DNA of 64,000 nucleotides, from assembly GCF_001687475.2 (NCBI RefSeq), contig NZ_CP031611.1, forward strand, positions 310,001-374,000, read 5' to 3'. Below, in pieces: positions 47,628 to 56,734 of the stretch. The notes beneath the pieces are model-generated. The model worked only from the letters and a program-made list of their open reading frames with translations. It had not been told where the DNA came from and did not search any database. Origin of the DNA: Campylobacter hepaticus (GTDB lineage: Bacteria; Campylobacterota; Campylobacteria; Campylobacterales; Campylobacteraceae). Numbering within the stretch: the first letter of the stretch is position 1; each line of letters begins with the position of its first letter. Position numbers and translations under genes: made by a program.

Positions 47628-48434
47628 ATGCAAATTGTCCAAACTTTAGAAACTATACATGTTAATACAGATGATATTAAAGCATTTCAATATTTTAAAG
47701 ATTTAATTACTAAAAATTTTACAAAAGTTTTAGGACGAAAAAATAAAATTTTTTCTTTTTTTGAAGAAAATGAAATTCCGCAACGCCGTTATTTTTTAAA
47801 AGTTTTAAATCAAAAATACCGCAAAAGCACCAATGAGTGTATAGAAAATTTACATGATGCTTATTTTAAAACTTTTAGATTGAATTTCAAACAAAGTAAT
47901 ATGCTTAAATCTAAGCTATTTATTAAAGTTGATTTTACTGCAAATAGAATTTTAATGCATTTAAGTTCTAATGAAAAACTTTTTATTACTTATATAAGAA
48001 ATTATTTTAAAGATCACATTATAGAATACAATGAAACGACAAATATTTTAATTTTGAAATACAAAGATGAAGATACTTTTAAACTTTTTGAAACTTTTGC
48101 GGATGAAAGTGAACATTTAAAGTATTGTGTTGATTTTAAAGTAAATTATGAAGAATATAAAAAATTTTGTCAAAATATACATAATAAAGAAAATATGAAA
48201 TGGAAATTTAATGCTTTAGCTAAGCTTTTTAATAATTATTTTAATATTTTAGAATGTACTCCACAAAATAATCTTTATGAGATTAGACAAAAATATTTAA
48301 TTATGGTTAAGCTTTATCATCCTGATTTTTATCAAGGAAAAAGTACTTTAGAAAAAGCTTATGCAAGAGAACAATTTGAAAAAATACAAATCGCTTATGA
48401 TAATTTAAAAGCTCTTTATAAAAATAATACTTAA
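47628..48434 (+). CDS. J-domain protein with C-terminal DnaJ domain
   Basis: A 268-residue protein. The last 70 residues form a J domain with helix II, the invariant H-P-D loop (L-Y-H-P-D-F-Y near residue 236) and helix III (A-R-E-Q-F-E-K-I-Q-I-A-Y-D-N-L). Unlike DnaJ the domain is at the C-terminus, after a 195-residue region of unknown fold. It should stimulate DnaK ATPase for a particular client. It starts on the base after the bpt stop and overlaps the convergent cmeF by 4 nt. Equivalent to Cj1034c. Confidence 0.82.
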   Translation: MQIVQTLETIHVNTDDIKAFQYFKDLITKNFTKVLGRKNKIFSFFEENEIPQRRYFLKVLNQKYRKSTNECIENLHDAYFKTFRLNFKQSNMLKSKLFIKVDFTANRILMHLSSNEKLFITYIRNYFKDHIIEYNETTNILILKYKDEDTFKLFETFADESEHLKYCVDFKVNYEEYKKFCQNIHNKENMKWKFNALAKLFNNYFNILECTPQNNLYEIRQKYLIMVKLYHPDFYQGKSTLEKAYAREQFEKIQIAYDNLKALYKNNT

Positions 48435-51400
48435 TTGAGTTTTTCTCTTTCGTAAAATTTTCTTAGGTAGCTATCAAGTTTAAAACAAAATTGAAAAATT
48501 GCAGGAACTACAAGTAAGGTTAATATAGTTGAGCTTATAAGTCCAAAAATAATGGTTATAGCCATAGGTGAGTTTGATTCATAGCCTGCTCCTTTTGAAA
48601 ATGCAAGGGGTAGCATAGCAAAAATCATAGCAAAAGTAGTCATTAAAATAGCTCTTAAGCGAGATTTTCCAGCTATGAGTAATGCTTCATCAGGATTGAA
48701 ACCTTCATGGCATTTTTTATTAGCAAGATCTACAAGTAAAATGGCATTTTTTCCCACCATACCAAAGAGTAAGATAAGAGCAATGAGCACAAAAAGTGAA
48801 AAATTATGACCTGTGATAAAAAGACCTATGCAAGCTCCACCAAAAGCTAAAGGCATGGTTATCATAATGACAAGTGGTAAAATAAAGCTTTCATAAAGTG
48901 CAGCTAAAACAAGATAGATTAAAATAAAAGCTAAGATAATGGCCATGGCAAAACCTTTTATGGTTTCTCCTAAAAGATTAATAAAACCTGAAAAAGCATA
49001 ATTAAGACCAATGCTTTTATCTAAAATATAATCTATGTTTTGAATTAAAAGTTTTTGTACTGCTCCTAAGGAAAGATCATTAACCCCAGCAGTAACTTTA
49101 ATAGATCGACTTTTATTGTAGTGATTAATGATTTTTAAATCTTTACTATATTTAAAATCTACAACGCTTGAAAGTTCTAAGTTAACACCTTGATTATTGT
49201 TAATACTAATACGTTTTAAAGCTTCTATATCTTTTTTAAATTCTGGAGCAAAGCTTAAAATGATATCATCTTTTGAATTACCCCTGTCCATGCTTCCAAT
49301 GCTAAGTTGTGAAAAAGAATAGCTTAAAACTTTAGCTATGTATTCAGGATTTACATCTAAAAGTTTTGCTTTTTCTTTATTGATATGTAAGCTTATTTCA
49401 TCTTTTGTTGCATTTGAGTTATCATTTATATCTACAATATGAGAATTACTCGCTAAAATATTTTTAGCACGATTTGCAGCTGTTTTTAAGGTATTTAAAT
49501 CATCTCCTAAGATTAAAAATTGTACAGGATCATCAATACCCGCACCTTCTATTTTTGGTAATTCTAAAATTTTAATTTTTAAATTTTCATCTTTAAATTT
49601 TTGACGATATAAACTAATAATAGCACTTTGTCTGAGTTTTCTTTCTTCTAAATTTTTAAGTTTAATATAAATTTTAGCTTTTGTGGTATCTTTGGAATCA
49701 TTATAGCCTACAAGTAAAAAAGCATATTTAACATTTTCATCAGTTTGGATTTTTTCAAGCAAATCTAAACTCTTTACTTTCATTGCTTCTAAACTTAAAT
49801 CTTTTTTACTTTCTAGTAAAATTTGTATTTCACTATCATCTTCCATAGGTAAAAAATCAAGTCCTATACGTGTAGCTAAAACAAAAGAAAATAATATAAA
49901 AATCAAAGTAATAATAATAAATTTGATTTTATTTTTTAAAATTTTATCCAGTAAAATTGCATATTTTTCTTCCATGTTTTGAAAAAAAGATTCAGTTTTT
50001 TTGTAAAATTGACTTTCTTTGGTATTTAAAAATCTAGCTCCAAGGCTTGGTATTAAAAATACACAAACCAAAAAACTTACAACAATACCGCTTGCAACAC
50101 TTATACCTAAAGCATTAAAAAAAAGTCCAGGAATAGAATTCATATAAGAAATAGGTATAAAAACACAAAGTAAAACTATGCTAATACTTAAAACACTAAA
50201 ACCTATCTCATTGATACCTAAAAAAGCAGCTTCCAAAGGAGGATAACTTTGTAATTTTTTAGCAATATTTTCAATAACGACTATGGCATCATCAATAAAG
50301 ATTCCTATACTTAAAGTAAGAGCAATAAAAGTTAAACGATTTAAATCATAAGATAAAAGATCTATGATAAAAAAAGTTGAAATAATAGAAGTAGGTATGG
50401 CTATACAAGCAATAAGTGTTGCACTGAAATTTCTTAAAAATAAAAATACAATCACAAGAGTAAGAAAAATACCTAAAACCATATCAAAAATTACTTGGGA
50501 AAGATGTTTATAAATATTTAAACTTTTATCATAAATAATGTCAATGCTTATGTTATTGTGAAGTTGTTTTTTTAAATCAGGTAAGGCTTGTTTAACATTT
50601 TTTATGATTTGAAGAGTATTATAATTTGTTGTTTTACCTAATTCTAAAATTACACCTTCTTTGTTATTATAAATAGCGCTTTGTTTTTCATCTTCATAAA
50701 GACTTGAAATTTGAGCTATATCGCTTAAAAATACTCCTGTTTTAATGCGTATATTAGAAAGTTCTTTTAAATTTGTAGCTTCAAAATAGCCTTTAATAAT
50801 ATAATTATTTTCATTGTTATTAAGTTCTCCTAGAGCTTGTTTAAAATTTTGACTTTTGATAATATTAGCTATATCAAGAGCATTAAGATTATATTTTTTA
50901 AGTTCATTGGGTTTTAATTGTATGCGTATTTGAGGTTTTAAAAAACCTTTGGTTTCTATTTTTCCAACCCCATCTATTCTTTGTAAAAAAGGCTTGATTT
51001 TATCATTGATTTCATGCATAAGTTGTAATTTATCTTTAGAGTATAAAAAAAGTGAAATAACAGCCCCTGAGTCAGAATTGATTTTTTCAATTTTGGGTTT
51101 GCTAGCTAGATCCAAAGTCCCTATTTTATCACGTACGTCATTAGCTGCTACTTCAAGATTTTTACCAAGTTTAAATTCTGCAACACTAATACTAAAATTA
51201 TCATATGTGCTAGAAGTTATTGTTTTTATCCCATCAATCTGGCTTAAAGCATTTTCTATTTCTTTGGTTATTTTAGATTCTACAAAATTGATATCACCAT
51301 TAATGTTATTTGTAATTTTTATAAGGGGTATAGAAACATTAGGAAATAAATTAACACTCATATTAAAAGCAGAAATGAAACCAAAAATCATTAAAGCTAT

Positions 51401-51448
51401 AAAAAACATGAGTGTACCAATAGGTCTATTTATAGCTAGTTTAAACAT
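48431..51448 (-). CDS. cmeF: RND efflux transporter CmeF
   Basis: A 1005-residue inner-membrane resistance-nodulation-division pump. It has the usual two halves, each one helix, a large periplasmic loop and five to six more helices; the proton-relay segment G-I-F-I-D-D-A-I-V-V-I-E-N is near residue 385-397 with the acidic pair intact, and a terminal helix bundle follows G-M-V-G-K-N-A-I-L-L-V-D. With CmeE and CmeD it exports bile salts and several antimicrobials in C. jejuni (known). It lies 3 nt after cmeE as the third gene of the operon. The paralogous CmeABC is not in this window. Confidence 0.92.
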   Translation of the reverse strand: MFKLAINRPIGTLMFFIALMIFGFISAFNMSVNLFPNVSIPLIKITNNINGDINFVESKITKEIENALSQIDGIKTITSSTYDNFSISVAEFKLGKNLEVAANDVRDKIGTLDLASKPKIEKINSDSGAVISLFLYSKDKLQLMHEINDKIKPFLQRIDGVGKIETKGFLKPQIRIQLKPNELKKYNLNALDIANIIKSQNFKQALGELNNNENNYIIKGYFEATNLKELSNIRIKTGVFLSDIAQISSLYEDEKQSAIYNNKEGVILELGKTTNYNTLQIIKNVKQALPDLKKQLHNNISIDIIYDKSLNIYKHLSQVIFDMVLGIFLTLVIVFLFLRNFSATLIACIAIPTSIISTFFIIDLLSYDLNRLTFIALTLSIGIFIDDAIVVIENIAKKLQSYPPLEAAFLGINEIGFSVLSISIVLLCVFIPISYMNSIPGLFFNALGISVASGIVVSFLVCVFLIPSLGARFLNTKESQFYKKTESFFQNMEEKYAILLDKILKNKIKFIIITLIFILFSFVLATRIGLDFLPMEDDSEIQILLESKKDLSLEAMKVKSLDLLEKIQTDENVKYAFLLVGYNDSKDTTKAKIYIKLKNLEERKLRQSAIISLYRQKFKDENLKIKILELPKIEGAGIDDPVQFLILGDDLNTLKTAANRAKNILASNSHIVDINDNSNATKDEISLHINKEKAKLLDVNPEYIAKVLSYSFSQLSIGSMDRGNSKDDIILSFAPEFKKDIEALKRISINNNQGVNLELSSVVDFKYSKDLKIINHYNKSRSIKVTAGVNDLSLGAVQKLLIQNIDYILDKSIGLNYAFSGFINLLGETIKGFAMAIILAFILIYLVLAALYESFILPLVIMITMPLAFGGACIGLFITGHNFSLFVLIALILLFGMVGKNAILLVDLANKKCHEGFNPDEALLIAGKSRLRAILMTTFAMIFAMLPLAFSKGAGYESNSPMAITIIFGLISSTILTLLVVPAIFQFCFKLDSYLRKFYEREKLN

Positions 51449-51451
51449 GAT

Positions 51452-52192
51452 TTAATCTTTAGTAATAATACTACCTTCGCCAAAAAGCCCAGGTGTTAAA
51501 TTTTGAGTTTCAACTTCAGCATAAATTTTTCTTGTTTTTATTTCTATACTAGGATAAATCAGGGAGATTTTTCCTTTATACTGTGTTTGATTTTGATCGA
51601 TTTTATATAAAAATTCATCTGCTATTTTGACTTTGTTTTTGTATTTTTCATCAAAACTTAAAACAAGTTTATTTTGAGGATAAGAAAAAATTTCTATTAA
51701 GGGTTGAGCAACCCCACTAACTCCTTCACCAACTTGTATAAATTTATTTGCAACAATAGCATCATAAGGGGCGCGAAGTTCTTTTTTTTCTAAGATATTT
51801 TTATAATGTGCTATATTAATTTTTGCTGCGATTAAATTTAAATTTGCAGTATTAAATTCAGTTTGCATATTTTCATAACTTTGCTTATCTATTACATTTT
51901 TAACAGCTTGTATTTTTTGCATTTTACTTTGAATGTTTTTATATTTTTCAAGGGCAATTTTATAGGCATTTTGTGCATTTTCAAGGGCAATTTTTTCATT
52001 CTCTTGATTAAGAATAAGTAAAAGTTCTCCTTTTTTAACTTTTTGACCTATATTGACAAAAATTTTATCGACTAATCCTATGCTTTCAAGACTTAATTTA
52101 CTATGTTTTAAAGCTTCTACATTAAAACTTGCATAAATTGTTTCACTAAAAGCAAGATTAAAAGTGAATAATAAAAATAAAATTATTTTCAT
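51452..52192 (-). CDS. cmeE: RND efflux periplasmic adaptor CmeE
   Basis: A 246-residue membrane-fusion protein. It has an N-terminal signal (residues 1-16), a biotinyl-lipoyl-like half motif (V-G-Q-K-V-K-K-G-E-L-L near 50), a helical hairpin (65-125), the return lipoyl half (L-R-A-P-Y-D-A-I-V-A near 137) and a beta-barrel domain. It is short compared with AcrA-type adaptors and has no lipobox. It overlaps cmeD by 4 nt and bridges CmeD and CmeF. Confidence 0.9.
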   Translation of the reverse strand: MKIILFLLFTFNLAFSETIYASFNVEALKHSKLSLESIGLVDKIFVNIGQKVKKGELLLILNQENEKIALENAQNAYKIALEKYKNIQSKMQKIQAVKNVIDKQSYENMQTEFNTANLNLIAAKINIAHYKNILEKKELRAPYDAIVANKFIQVGEGVSGVAQPLIEIFSYPQNKLVLSFDEKYKNKVKIADEFLYKIDQNQTQYKGKISLIYPSIEIKTRKIYAEVETQNLTPGLFGEGSIITKD

Positions 52193-53472
52193 TCTTTAAC
52201 CTTTAAATTAAGATTTATACCTAGATTAAAATAATAATTTGCTTTAGCGATTTCAAATTCATTTTTTGCTAATTCTAGATCGCTTTGTGCTTTAAATTTA
52301 AGTTCTAATGCTTGTAAGTACTCTATGTAAGAAACAAGACCTGTTTGGTATTTTTTATTTATACTTTCAAAAGCTAAATTAGCAGCATTTAAGCTTATCT
52401 TAAGAGCATGGATTTGTTGTATTAAAACTTTTAGATTTTTATCAATAAAAATTAATTCTTGTTTATTTTTTCTTTCATTAAGTCTTGCATTAGCATGAGC
52501 TATTTGTACATTTAAGCGATTTTTTTCTACTTCTTGACTTCTGGCATTAAAATCAAAAATTTTCCATTCCATGGCTATGATAAACTGATTATTTTGAGAA
52601 TATTGTTTTAAAAATTCATCGGCTAAATTAGTATAAGGTTGCGGAATTTTTGGATTATGGTTGTTTTTATAAAAGGTAAAATTATTTTGTATGTAAAATT
52701 TTGGAAAATATTGTGCTCTAGCTAATTTTACTCCTTCTTTAGCAAGATTAATATGTTCTTTTGCCATTAATATTTCATAATTTTGATTTTTTTCTTCATG
52801 GGGATTTTGTAAAAAGGCATTACCTTTGGGATGAAAATCGGTATTGCTTAAGATTTGAATTTCTTTTTGTATGTAGGCAAGTTGCAATTCTTTTTGACTT
52901 AATTCTAATAAGCTTAAATGATATTTAGATTTAATACTTTCTAATTCTTCTTTAGAGCTTAATCCTGCATTATAAAATTTTTGCAATCTTTCAAAATTTG
53001 ATTTTAGCAATTCTACCTTTTGTTGATTTGCAAGTAAAATTTTTTCAAGACTCAAGGTGTTAAAATAAAGCGTTATGGCATTTAAAGCAAGATAATTTTT
53101 GCTTTGTTCTTTATCTAAAAAGCTTAACTTCTCTTTGATTTCTAAGGATTTTAAATGAGCTTCCCTTGCTCCTCCATCAAAAAGTAAAAAATGAAGAGAA
53201 AATTGTGCAAATAAACTTTCTTGTGGATCTGTAATAAAACGGTCTTTATTATTTGCTATGTAGGCTGAAGTTAAACTAAGGCTTGGTAGGTAGTTTTTAA
53301 AATTTTGATTTTTTGTGATATAGGCTTGTTCGTTTTGCATTTGCTTAATGAGGTATTGTTCATTATTTTGACTCAAGATTATAAATTCTTGTAAATTTGA
53401 GGCAAAAGATAATAAAGGTAAATGGATTAAAAAAATAACTTTTTGCATAAAAATTAAATATTTTTCAAACAT
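52189..53472 (-). CDS. cmeD: TolC-like outer-membrane efflux protein CmeD
   Basis: A 427-residue exported protein of the TolC/OEP family, with a signal peptide ending near L-L-S-F-A-S-N (residue 25). It has two long helical repeats with A-R-A-Q-Y-F-P-K-F-Y-I-Q-N near residue 260 and Y-Q-T-G-L-V-S-Y-I-E-Y-L-Q-A near 375-390, typical of OEP. It is first in the cmeD-cmeE-cmeF operon. A second in-frame ATG at residue 9 is an alternative start. The divergent spacer to lepA is 122 nt. Confidence 0.9.
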   Translation of the reverse strand: MFEKYLIFMQKVIFLIHLPLLSFASNLQEFIILSQNNEQYLIKQMQNEQAYITKNQNFKNYLPSLSLTSAYIANNKDRFITDPQESLFAQFSLHFLLFDGGAREAHLKSLEIKEKLSFLDKEQSKNYLALNAITLYFNTLSLEKILLANQQKVELLKSNFERLQKFYNAGLSSKEELESIKSKYHLSLLELSQKELQLAYIQKEIQILSNTDFHPKGNAFLQNPHEEKNQNYEILMAKEHINLAKEGVKLARAQYFPKFYIQNNFTFYKNNHNPKIPQPYTNLADEFLKQYSQNNQFIIAMEWKIFDFNARSQEVEKNRLNVQIAHANARLNERKNKQELIFIDKNLKVLIQQIHALKISLNAANLAFESINKKYQTGLVSYIEYLQALELKFKAQSDLELAKNEFEIAKANYYFNLGINLNLKVKE

Positions 53473-53560
53473 AAAGAGTATTTTATTATGCTTTATATAA
53501 ATTTTCTTTGAAGTTTCTTGTATAAAGTAAAATTTAATTTATTTTAAACGTAAATTTGGT

Positions 53561-53566
53561 TAGAAT
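53561..53566 (+). promoter_or_regulatory. Probable -10 box for lepA
   Basis: TAGAAT at 53561-53566, 29 nt before the lepA TTG start, with AGGATGAT as ribosome binding site. The upstream region of the divergent spacer also holds AT-rich sequences that could serve cmeDEF, but none is clear enough to mark. Confidence 0.4.
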
Positions 53567-53594
53567 TTTAAAAATTTTTATTTAGGATGATATT

Positions 53595-55391
53595 TTGTCA
53601 GTTAAAAATATTAGAAATTTTTCTATTATAGCCCATATAGATCATGGAAAATCTACTCTTGCAGATAAAATTATAAGTGAATGTGGGGCTATTAGTGATA
53701 GACAAATGAGTTCACAAGTTATGGATACTATGGATATAGAAAAAGAGCGTGGTATTACTATAAAAGCACAATCTGTGCGTTTAAACTATAAATTAAATAA
53801 TGAAAATTTTGTTTTAAATCTTATTGATACTCCAGGTCATGTGGATTTTTCTTATGAGGTAAGTCGTTCTTTAGCAAGTTGTGAAGGAGCTTTGCTTGTA
53901 GTTGATGCTAGTCAAGGAGTTGAAGCTCAAACTATTGCTAATGTTTATATTGCACTTAAGAATAATCTTGAAATTATTCCAGTAATTAATAAAATTGATT
54001 TGCCTAATGCTGATATAGAAAAAGTAAAACATGAAATTAAACATATTATTGGCATAGATCCAAAAGATAGTATTTGTGTGAGTGCTAAAACAGGTGTAGG
54101 CATTAAAGAACTTATAGAAGCTATTATTACTAAAATTCCTGCTCCTAAAACCGATGATAAGGCTCCAAGTAAGGCTTTAATTTATGATTCTTGGTTTGAT
54201 AATTATTTAGGGGCTTTAGCTTTAGTTAGAATTTATGAAGGTCAAATTGCTAAAAATGATGAAGTTTTAATAATGAGTACGGAAAAAAAACATATAGTTC
54301 AAGATCTTTTTTATCCTCATCCTTTAAACCCTATTAAAACTTCAAATTTACGTTCAGGTGAAGTGGGTGTTGTGGTTTTAGGACTTAAAACTGTGGGTGA
54401 TGTGCAAGTAGGTGATACTATTACTTTAGTGAAAAATAAGGCCAAATTCCCTATAGAAGGTTTTGAAAAAGCTAAAGCTTTTGTGTTTGCAGGTCTTTAT
54501 CCTATAGAAACAGATAAATTTGAAGATTTAAGAGATGCTTTAGATAAATTAAAACTTAATGATAGTTCTATTACTTATGAGCCTGAAACTTCTTTAGCTT
54601 TGGGTTTTGGTTTTAGGGTTGGATTTTTAGGACTTTTACATATGGAAGTGATTAAAGAAAGGCTTGAAAGAGAATTTAACCTTGATTTAATTGCCACAGC
54701 TCCTACTGTAACCTATGAGATTTATCAAACAGATGGAGAGCTTGTTAAAATTCAAAATCCTAGTGAACTTCCTCCCATAAATAAAATAGCTTATATTAAA
54801 GAGCCTTATGTAAAAGCAACCATTATAACTCCTAGCGAATTTTTAGGGAATTTAATCACCCTTTTAAATCGTAAAAGGGGAATGCAAGTAAAAATGGATT
54901 ATATTACACCTAAGCGTGTTTTATTAGAATATGATGTACCTTTAAATGAAATAGTTATGGATTTTTATGATAAATTAAAGTCTTTAACAAAAGGCTATGC
55001 AAGTTTTGATTATGAGCCTATTGAATTTCGCGAGGGAGATTTGGTTAAACTCGATATTAAGGTAGCTGGAGAAAATGTTGATGCTTTAAGTATTATTGTA
55101 CCTAATCAAAAAGCTTTAAGTAAGGGAAGAGAATTAGTGAGCATCATGAAAGAAATTGTACCTAGACAACTTTTTGAAGTGGCTATTCAAGCAAGTATTG
55201 GTAATAAAATTATAGCAAGAGAAACGGTTAAATCTATGGGTAAAAATGTAACTGCTAAATGTTATGGAGGAGATATTACTAGAAAAAGAAAACTTTTAGA
55301 GAAGCAAAAAGAAGGTAAAAAAAGAATGAAAGCTATAGGTAAGGTTAGTTTGCCTCAAGAGGCTTTTTTAAGTATATTAAAGATAGACTAG
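53595..55391 (+). CDS. lepA: Elongation factor 4 (LepA) GTPase
   Basis: A 598-residue translational GTPase affecting ribosome back-translocation or initiation-complex maturation. The P-loop A-H-I-D-H-G-K-S-T (residues 13-21), the switch [10 protein letters not shown] and N-K-I-D motifs, and the LepA-specific C-terminal domain ([16 protein letters not shown]) are present. Start is TTG at 53595 (T-T-G-T-C-A); no ATG occurs in a plausible position, and the family begins at this point. Confidence 0.96.
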   Translation: MSVKNIRNFSIIAHIDHGKSTLADKIISECGAISDRQMSSQVMDTMDIEKERGITIKAQSVRLNYKLNNENFVLNLIDTPGHVDFSYEVSRSLASCEGALLVVDASQGVEAQTIANVYIALKNNLEIIPVINKIDLPNADIEKVKHEIKHIIGIDPKDSICVSAKTGVGIKELIEAIITKIPAPKTDDKAPSKALIYDSWFDNYLGALALVRIYEGQIAKNDEVLIMSTEKKHIVQDLFYPHPLNPIKTSNLRSGEVGVVVLGLKTVGDVQVGDTITLVKNKAKFPIEGFEKAKAFVFAGLYPIETDKFEDLRDALDKLKLNDSSITYEPETSLALGFGFRVGFLGLLHMEVIKERLEREFNLDLIATAPTVTYEIYQTDGELVKIQNPSELPPINKIAYIKEPYVKATIITPSEFLGNLITLLNRKRGMQVKMDYITPKRVLLEYDVPLNEIVMDFYDKLKSLTKGYASFDYEPIEFREGDLVKLDIKVAGENVDALSIIVPNQKALSKGRELVSIMKEIVPRQLFEVAIQASIGNKIIARETVKSMGKNVTAKCYGGDITRKRKLLEKQKEGKKRMKAIGKVSLPQEAFLSILKID

Positions 55392-55432
55392 ATGGTTTTA
55401 AAATAGGGCTTGAAATTTGTTTATATTTTAAA

Positions 55433-55438
55433 TACAAT
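55433..55438 (+). promoter_or_regulatory. Probable -10 box for mapA
   Basis: TACAAT at 55433-55438, 39 nt before the mapA GTG start, with AAGGAG between. It lies in the 86-nt spacer after lepA. Confidence 0.5.
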
Positions 55439-55477
55439 TTAGAAAAATTATTAAAATAATTTTTTAAGGAGAGAAAA

Positions 55478-56122
55478 GTGTTGAAAAAAATTTTTATTTT
55501 TGCAATGTCGATTTTGTTTTTGAATGCTTGCGCAAGTAAACAAGATACTTTTAGTCAAGTTAATCAAATTGCTAAAAAAACTCAATGTGTTCCTTGTGAG
55601 AGTCTTGAAGGTTTTGAAGCAAAGATTAAAGGGCTTTTATATATTAGTGATATAGGAATTCGATGTTGTGCTAATAAACGCACTTTAGACACTGGAGTAG
55701 CTTTAAAAAAAGTTTATTTGCATAGATTTTATGATTTAAAAGAAAATCAAAAGGTTTTAAACGTAAAAGGAAAAAAGTTATTAGTCGATGTTAATTTTAA
55801 TGCGGTATTTTATGTATACTTAAAACAGGAGTTAGAGGCTAGAGGCATAATAGTGCTTGATAATAATGAGCAAGATTCTCCTTATGTAAGTAAGATTGAT
55901 TTAAATTTAGTTTCCTATAATGCATTAGAAGATGCAATAGGTTTGCATTCAAGACTTGTTGGAGTTTTACACGTTAGCGATATTAATAAAAACAAAAAAT
56001 TTACCATTCGTACCAAACAAGAAGTCCAGGGTTTTAATGATTTAAAAGAAATAACCTTTTATACTCATTTATTAATAAAACAAATGGCAAATAAGGCCGC
56101 AAGTTTAATTTCTGATCTTTGA
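55478..56122 (+). CDS. mapA: MapA outer-membrane lipoprotein
   Basis: A 214-residue lipoprotein with signal peptide and lipobox L-N-A-C (Cys18). MapA is the classical C. jejuni species-marker lipoprotein and is linked to adhesion and colonisation. The key stretches E-A-K-I-K-G-L-L-Y-I-S-D, C-C-A-N-K-R-T-L-D-T-G and Y-V-S-K-I-D-L are present, but I judge overall identity to the C. jejuni protein, as remembered, to be roughly 80-85 percent, which argues for a sister species. GTG 55478 follows AAGGAG; TTG 55481 is the alternative. Confidence 0.9.
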   Translation: MLKKIFIFAMSILFLNACASKQDTFSQVNQIAKKTQCVPCESLEGFEAKIKGLLYISDIGIRCCANKRTLDTGVALKKVYLHRFYDLKENQKVLNVKGKKLLVDVNFNAVFYVYLKQELEARGIIVLDNNEQDSPYVSKIDLNLVSYNALEDAIGLHSRLVGVLHVSDINKNKKFTIRTKQEVQGFNDLKEITFYTHLLIKQMANKAASLISDL

Positions 56123-56694
56123 AATGTTTTAATTGTGGAGCTTTTGCTCTACTAGGTTTTTGTGATTTGTGTATCGCAGAACTTGGTGAATTTTCTTTAG
56201 GTGTAAGAAAATTAGAAAATAATTTTAAAGTTTATTCTTTTTATAAATACCATGAAATACAACATTTGCTTCATTCTAAACATTATTTTCATGGTTATTT
56301 TATTTATAAAACACTTGCAAAGCTTAGTTTTGCTCAATTTAAAAATTTTTTTAATCCGCAAATACACATTAATGCTATTGCTTTAGATGATAAAGTTGAA
56401 AATATGCTTTATTCACATTCTGCTATTTTAGCAAAAAGTCTTCAAAATCGATTTATAAAACCTATATTTAATGTGTTAAAAGCTCAAAACAAGGTTAAGT
56501 ATTCTGGTAAAAATTTAGAATTCCGTCAAAAAAATAAAAGAAATTATAAACTTTTAAAAACTCTTTACCATCCTGTTATTTTGGTTGATGATATTGTTAC
56601 TACAGGATCAAGTATTTTAGAAGCTAAAGAAGTTTTGGAGAAAAATAAAATTTCTGTACTTTTTGCTCTTGTTTTAGCTGATGCAAAAGTTTAA
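56119..56694 (+). CDS. ctsW: ComF-like phosphoribosyltransferase (CtsW)
   Basis: A 191-residue ComF homologue. The N-terminus has a zinc-ribbon-like pair C-F-N-C and C-D-L-C (residues 3-6 and 15-18), and the C-terminal half is a type I phosphoribosyltransferase domain with the PRPP loop V-I-L-V-D-D-I-V-T-T-G-S-S near 152-164. C. jejuni Cj1028c (ctsW) at this position is needed for transformation (recalled). Start is TTG at 56119, overlapping the mapA stop by 4 nt; a nearby ATG is out of frame. Confidence 0.82.
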   Translation: MKCFNCGAFALLGFCDLCIAELGEFSLGVRKLENNFKVYSFYKYHEIQHLLHSKHYFHGYFIYKTLAKLSFAQFKNFFNPQIHINAIALDDKVENMLYSHSAILAKSLQNRFIKPIFNVLKAQNKVKYSGKNLEFRQKNKRNYKLLKTLYHPVILVDDIVTTGSSILEAKEVLEKNKISVLFALVLADAKV

Positions 56695-56696
56695 TG

Positions 56697-56705
56697 TGTT
56701 ATAAT
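56697..56705 (+). promoter_or_regulatory. Extended -10 promoter of gyrA
   Basis: TGT-TATAAT at 56697-56705, a full extended -10 box 29 nt upstream of the gyrA ATG, with AGAAGGAT in the leader. The box starts immediately after the ComF-like stop codon. Confidence 0.75.
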
Positions 56706-56734
56706 CAAAAGTTTGAACTAATAGAAGGATTTTC

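Noticed and set aside
50949-51455. 168-codon open frame antisense to cmeF
   Set aside because: Shadow of the N-terminal cmeF coding sequence; no independent start signals.
48431-53472. cmeDEF as the main CmeABC multidrug pump
   Set aside because: The genes sit between a J-domain gene and lepA and the adaptor is short without lipobox, matching the position and form of CmeDEF rather than CmeABC.
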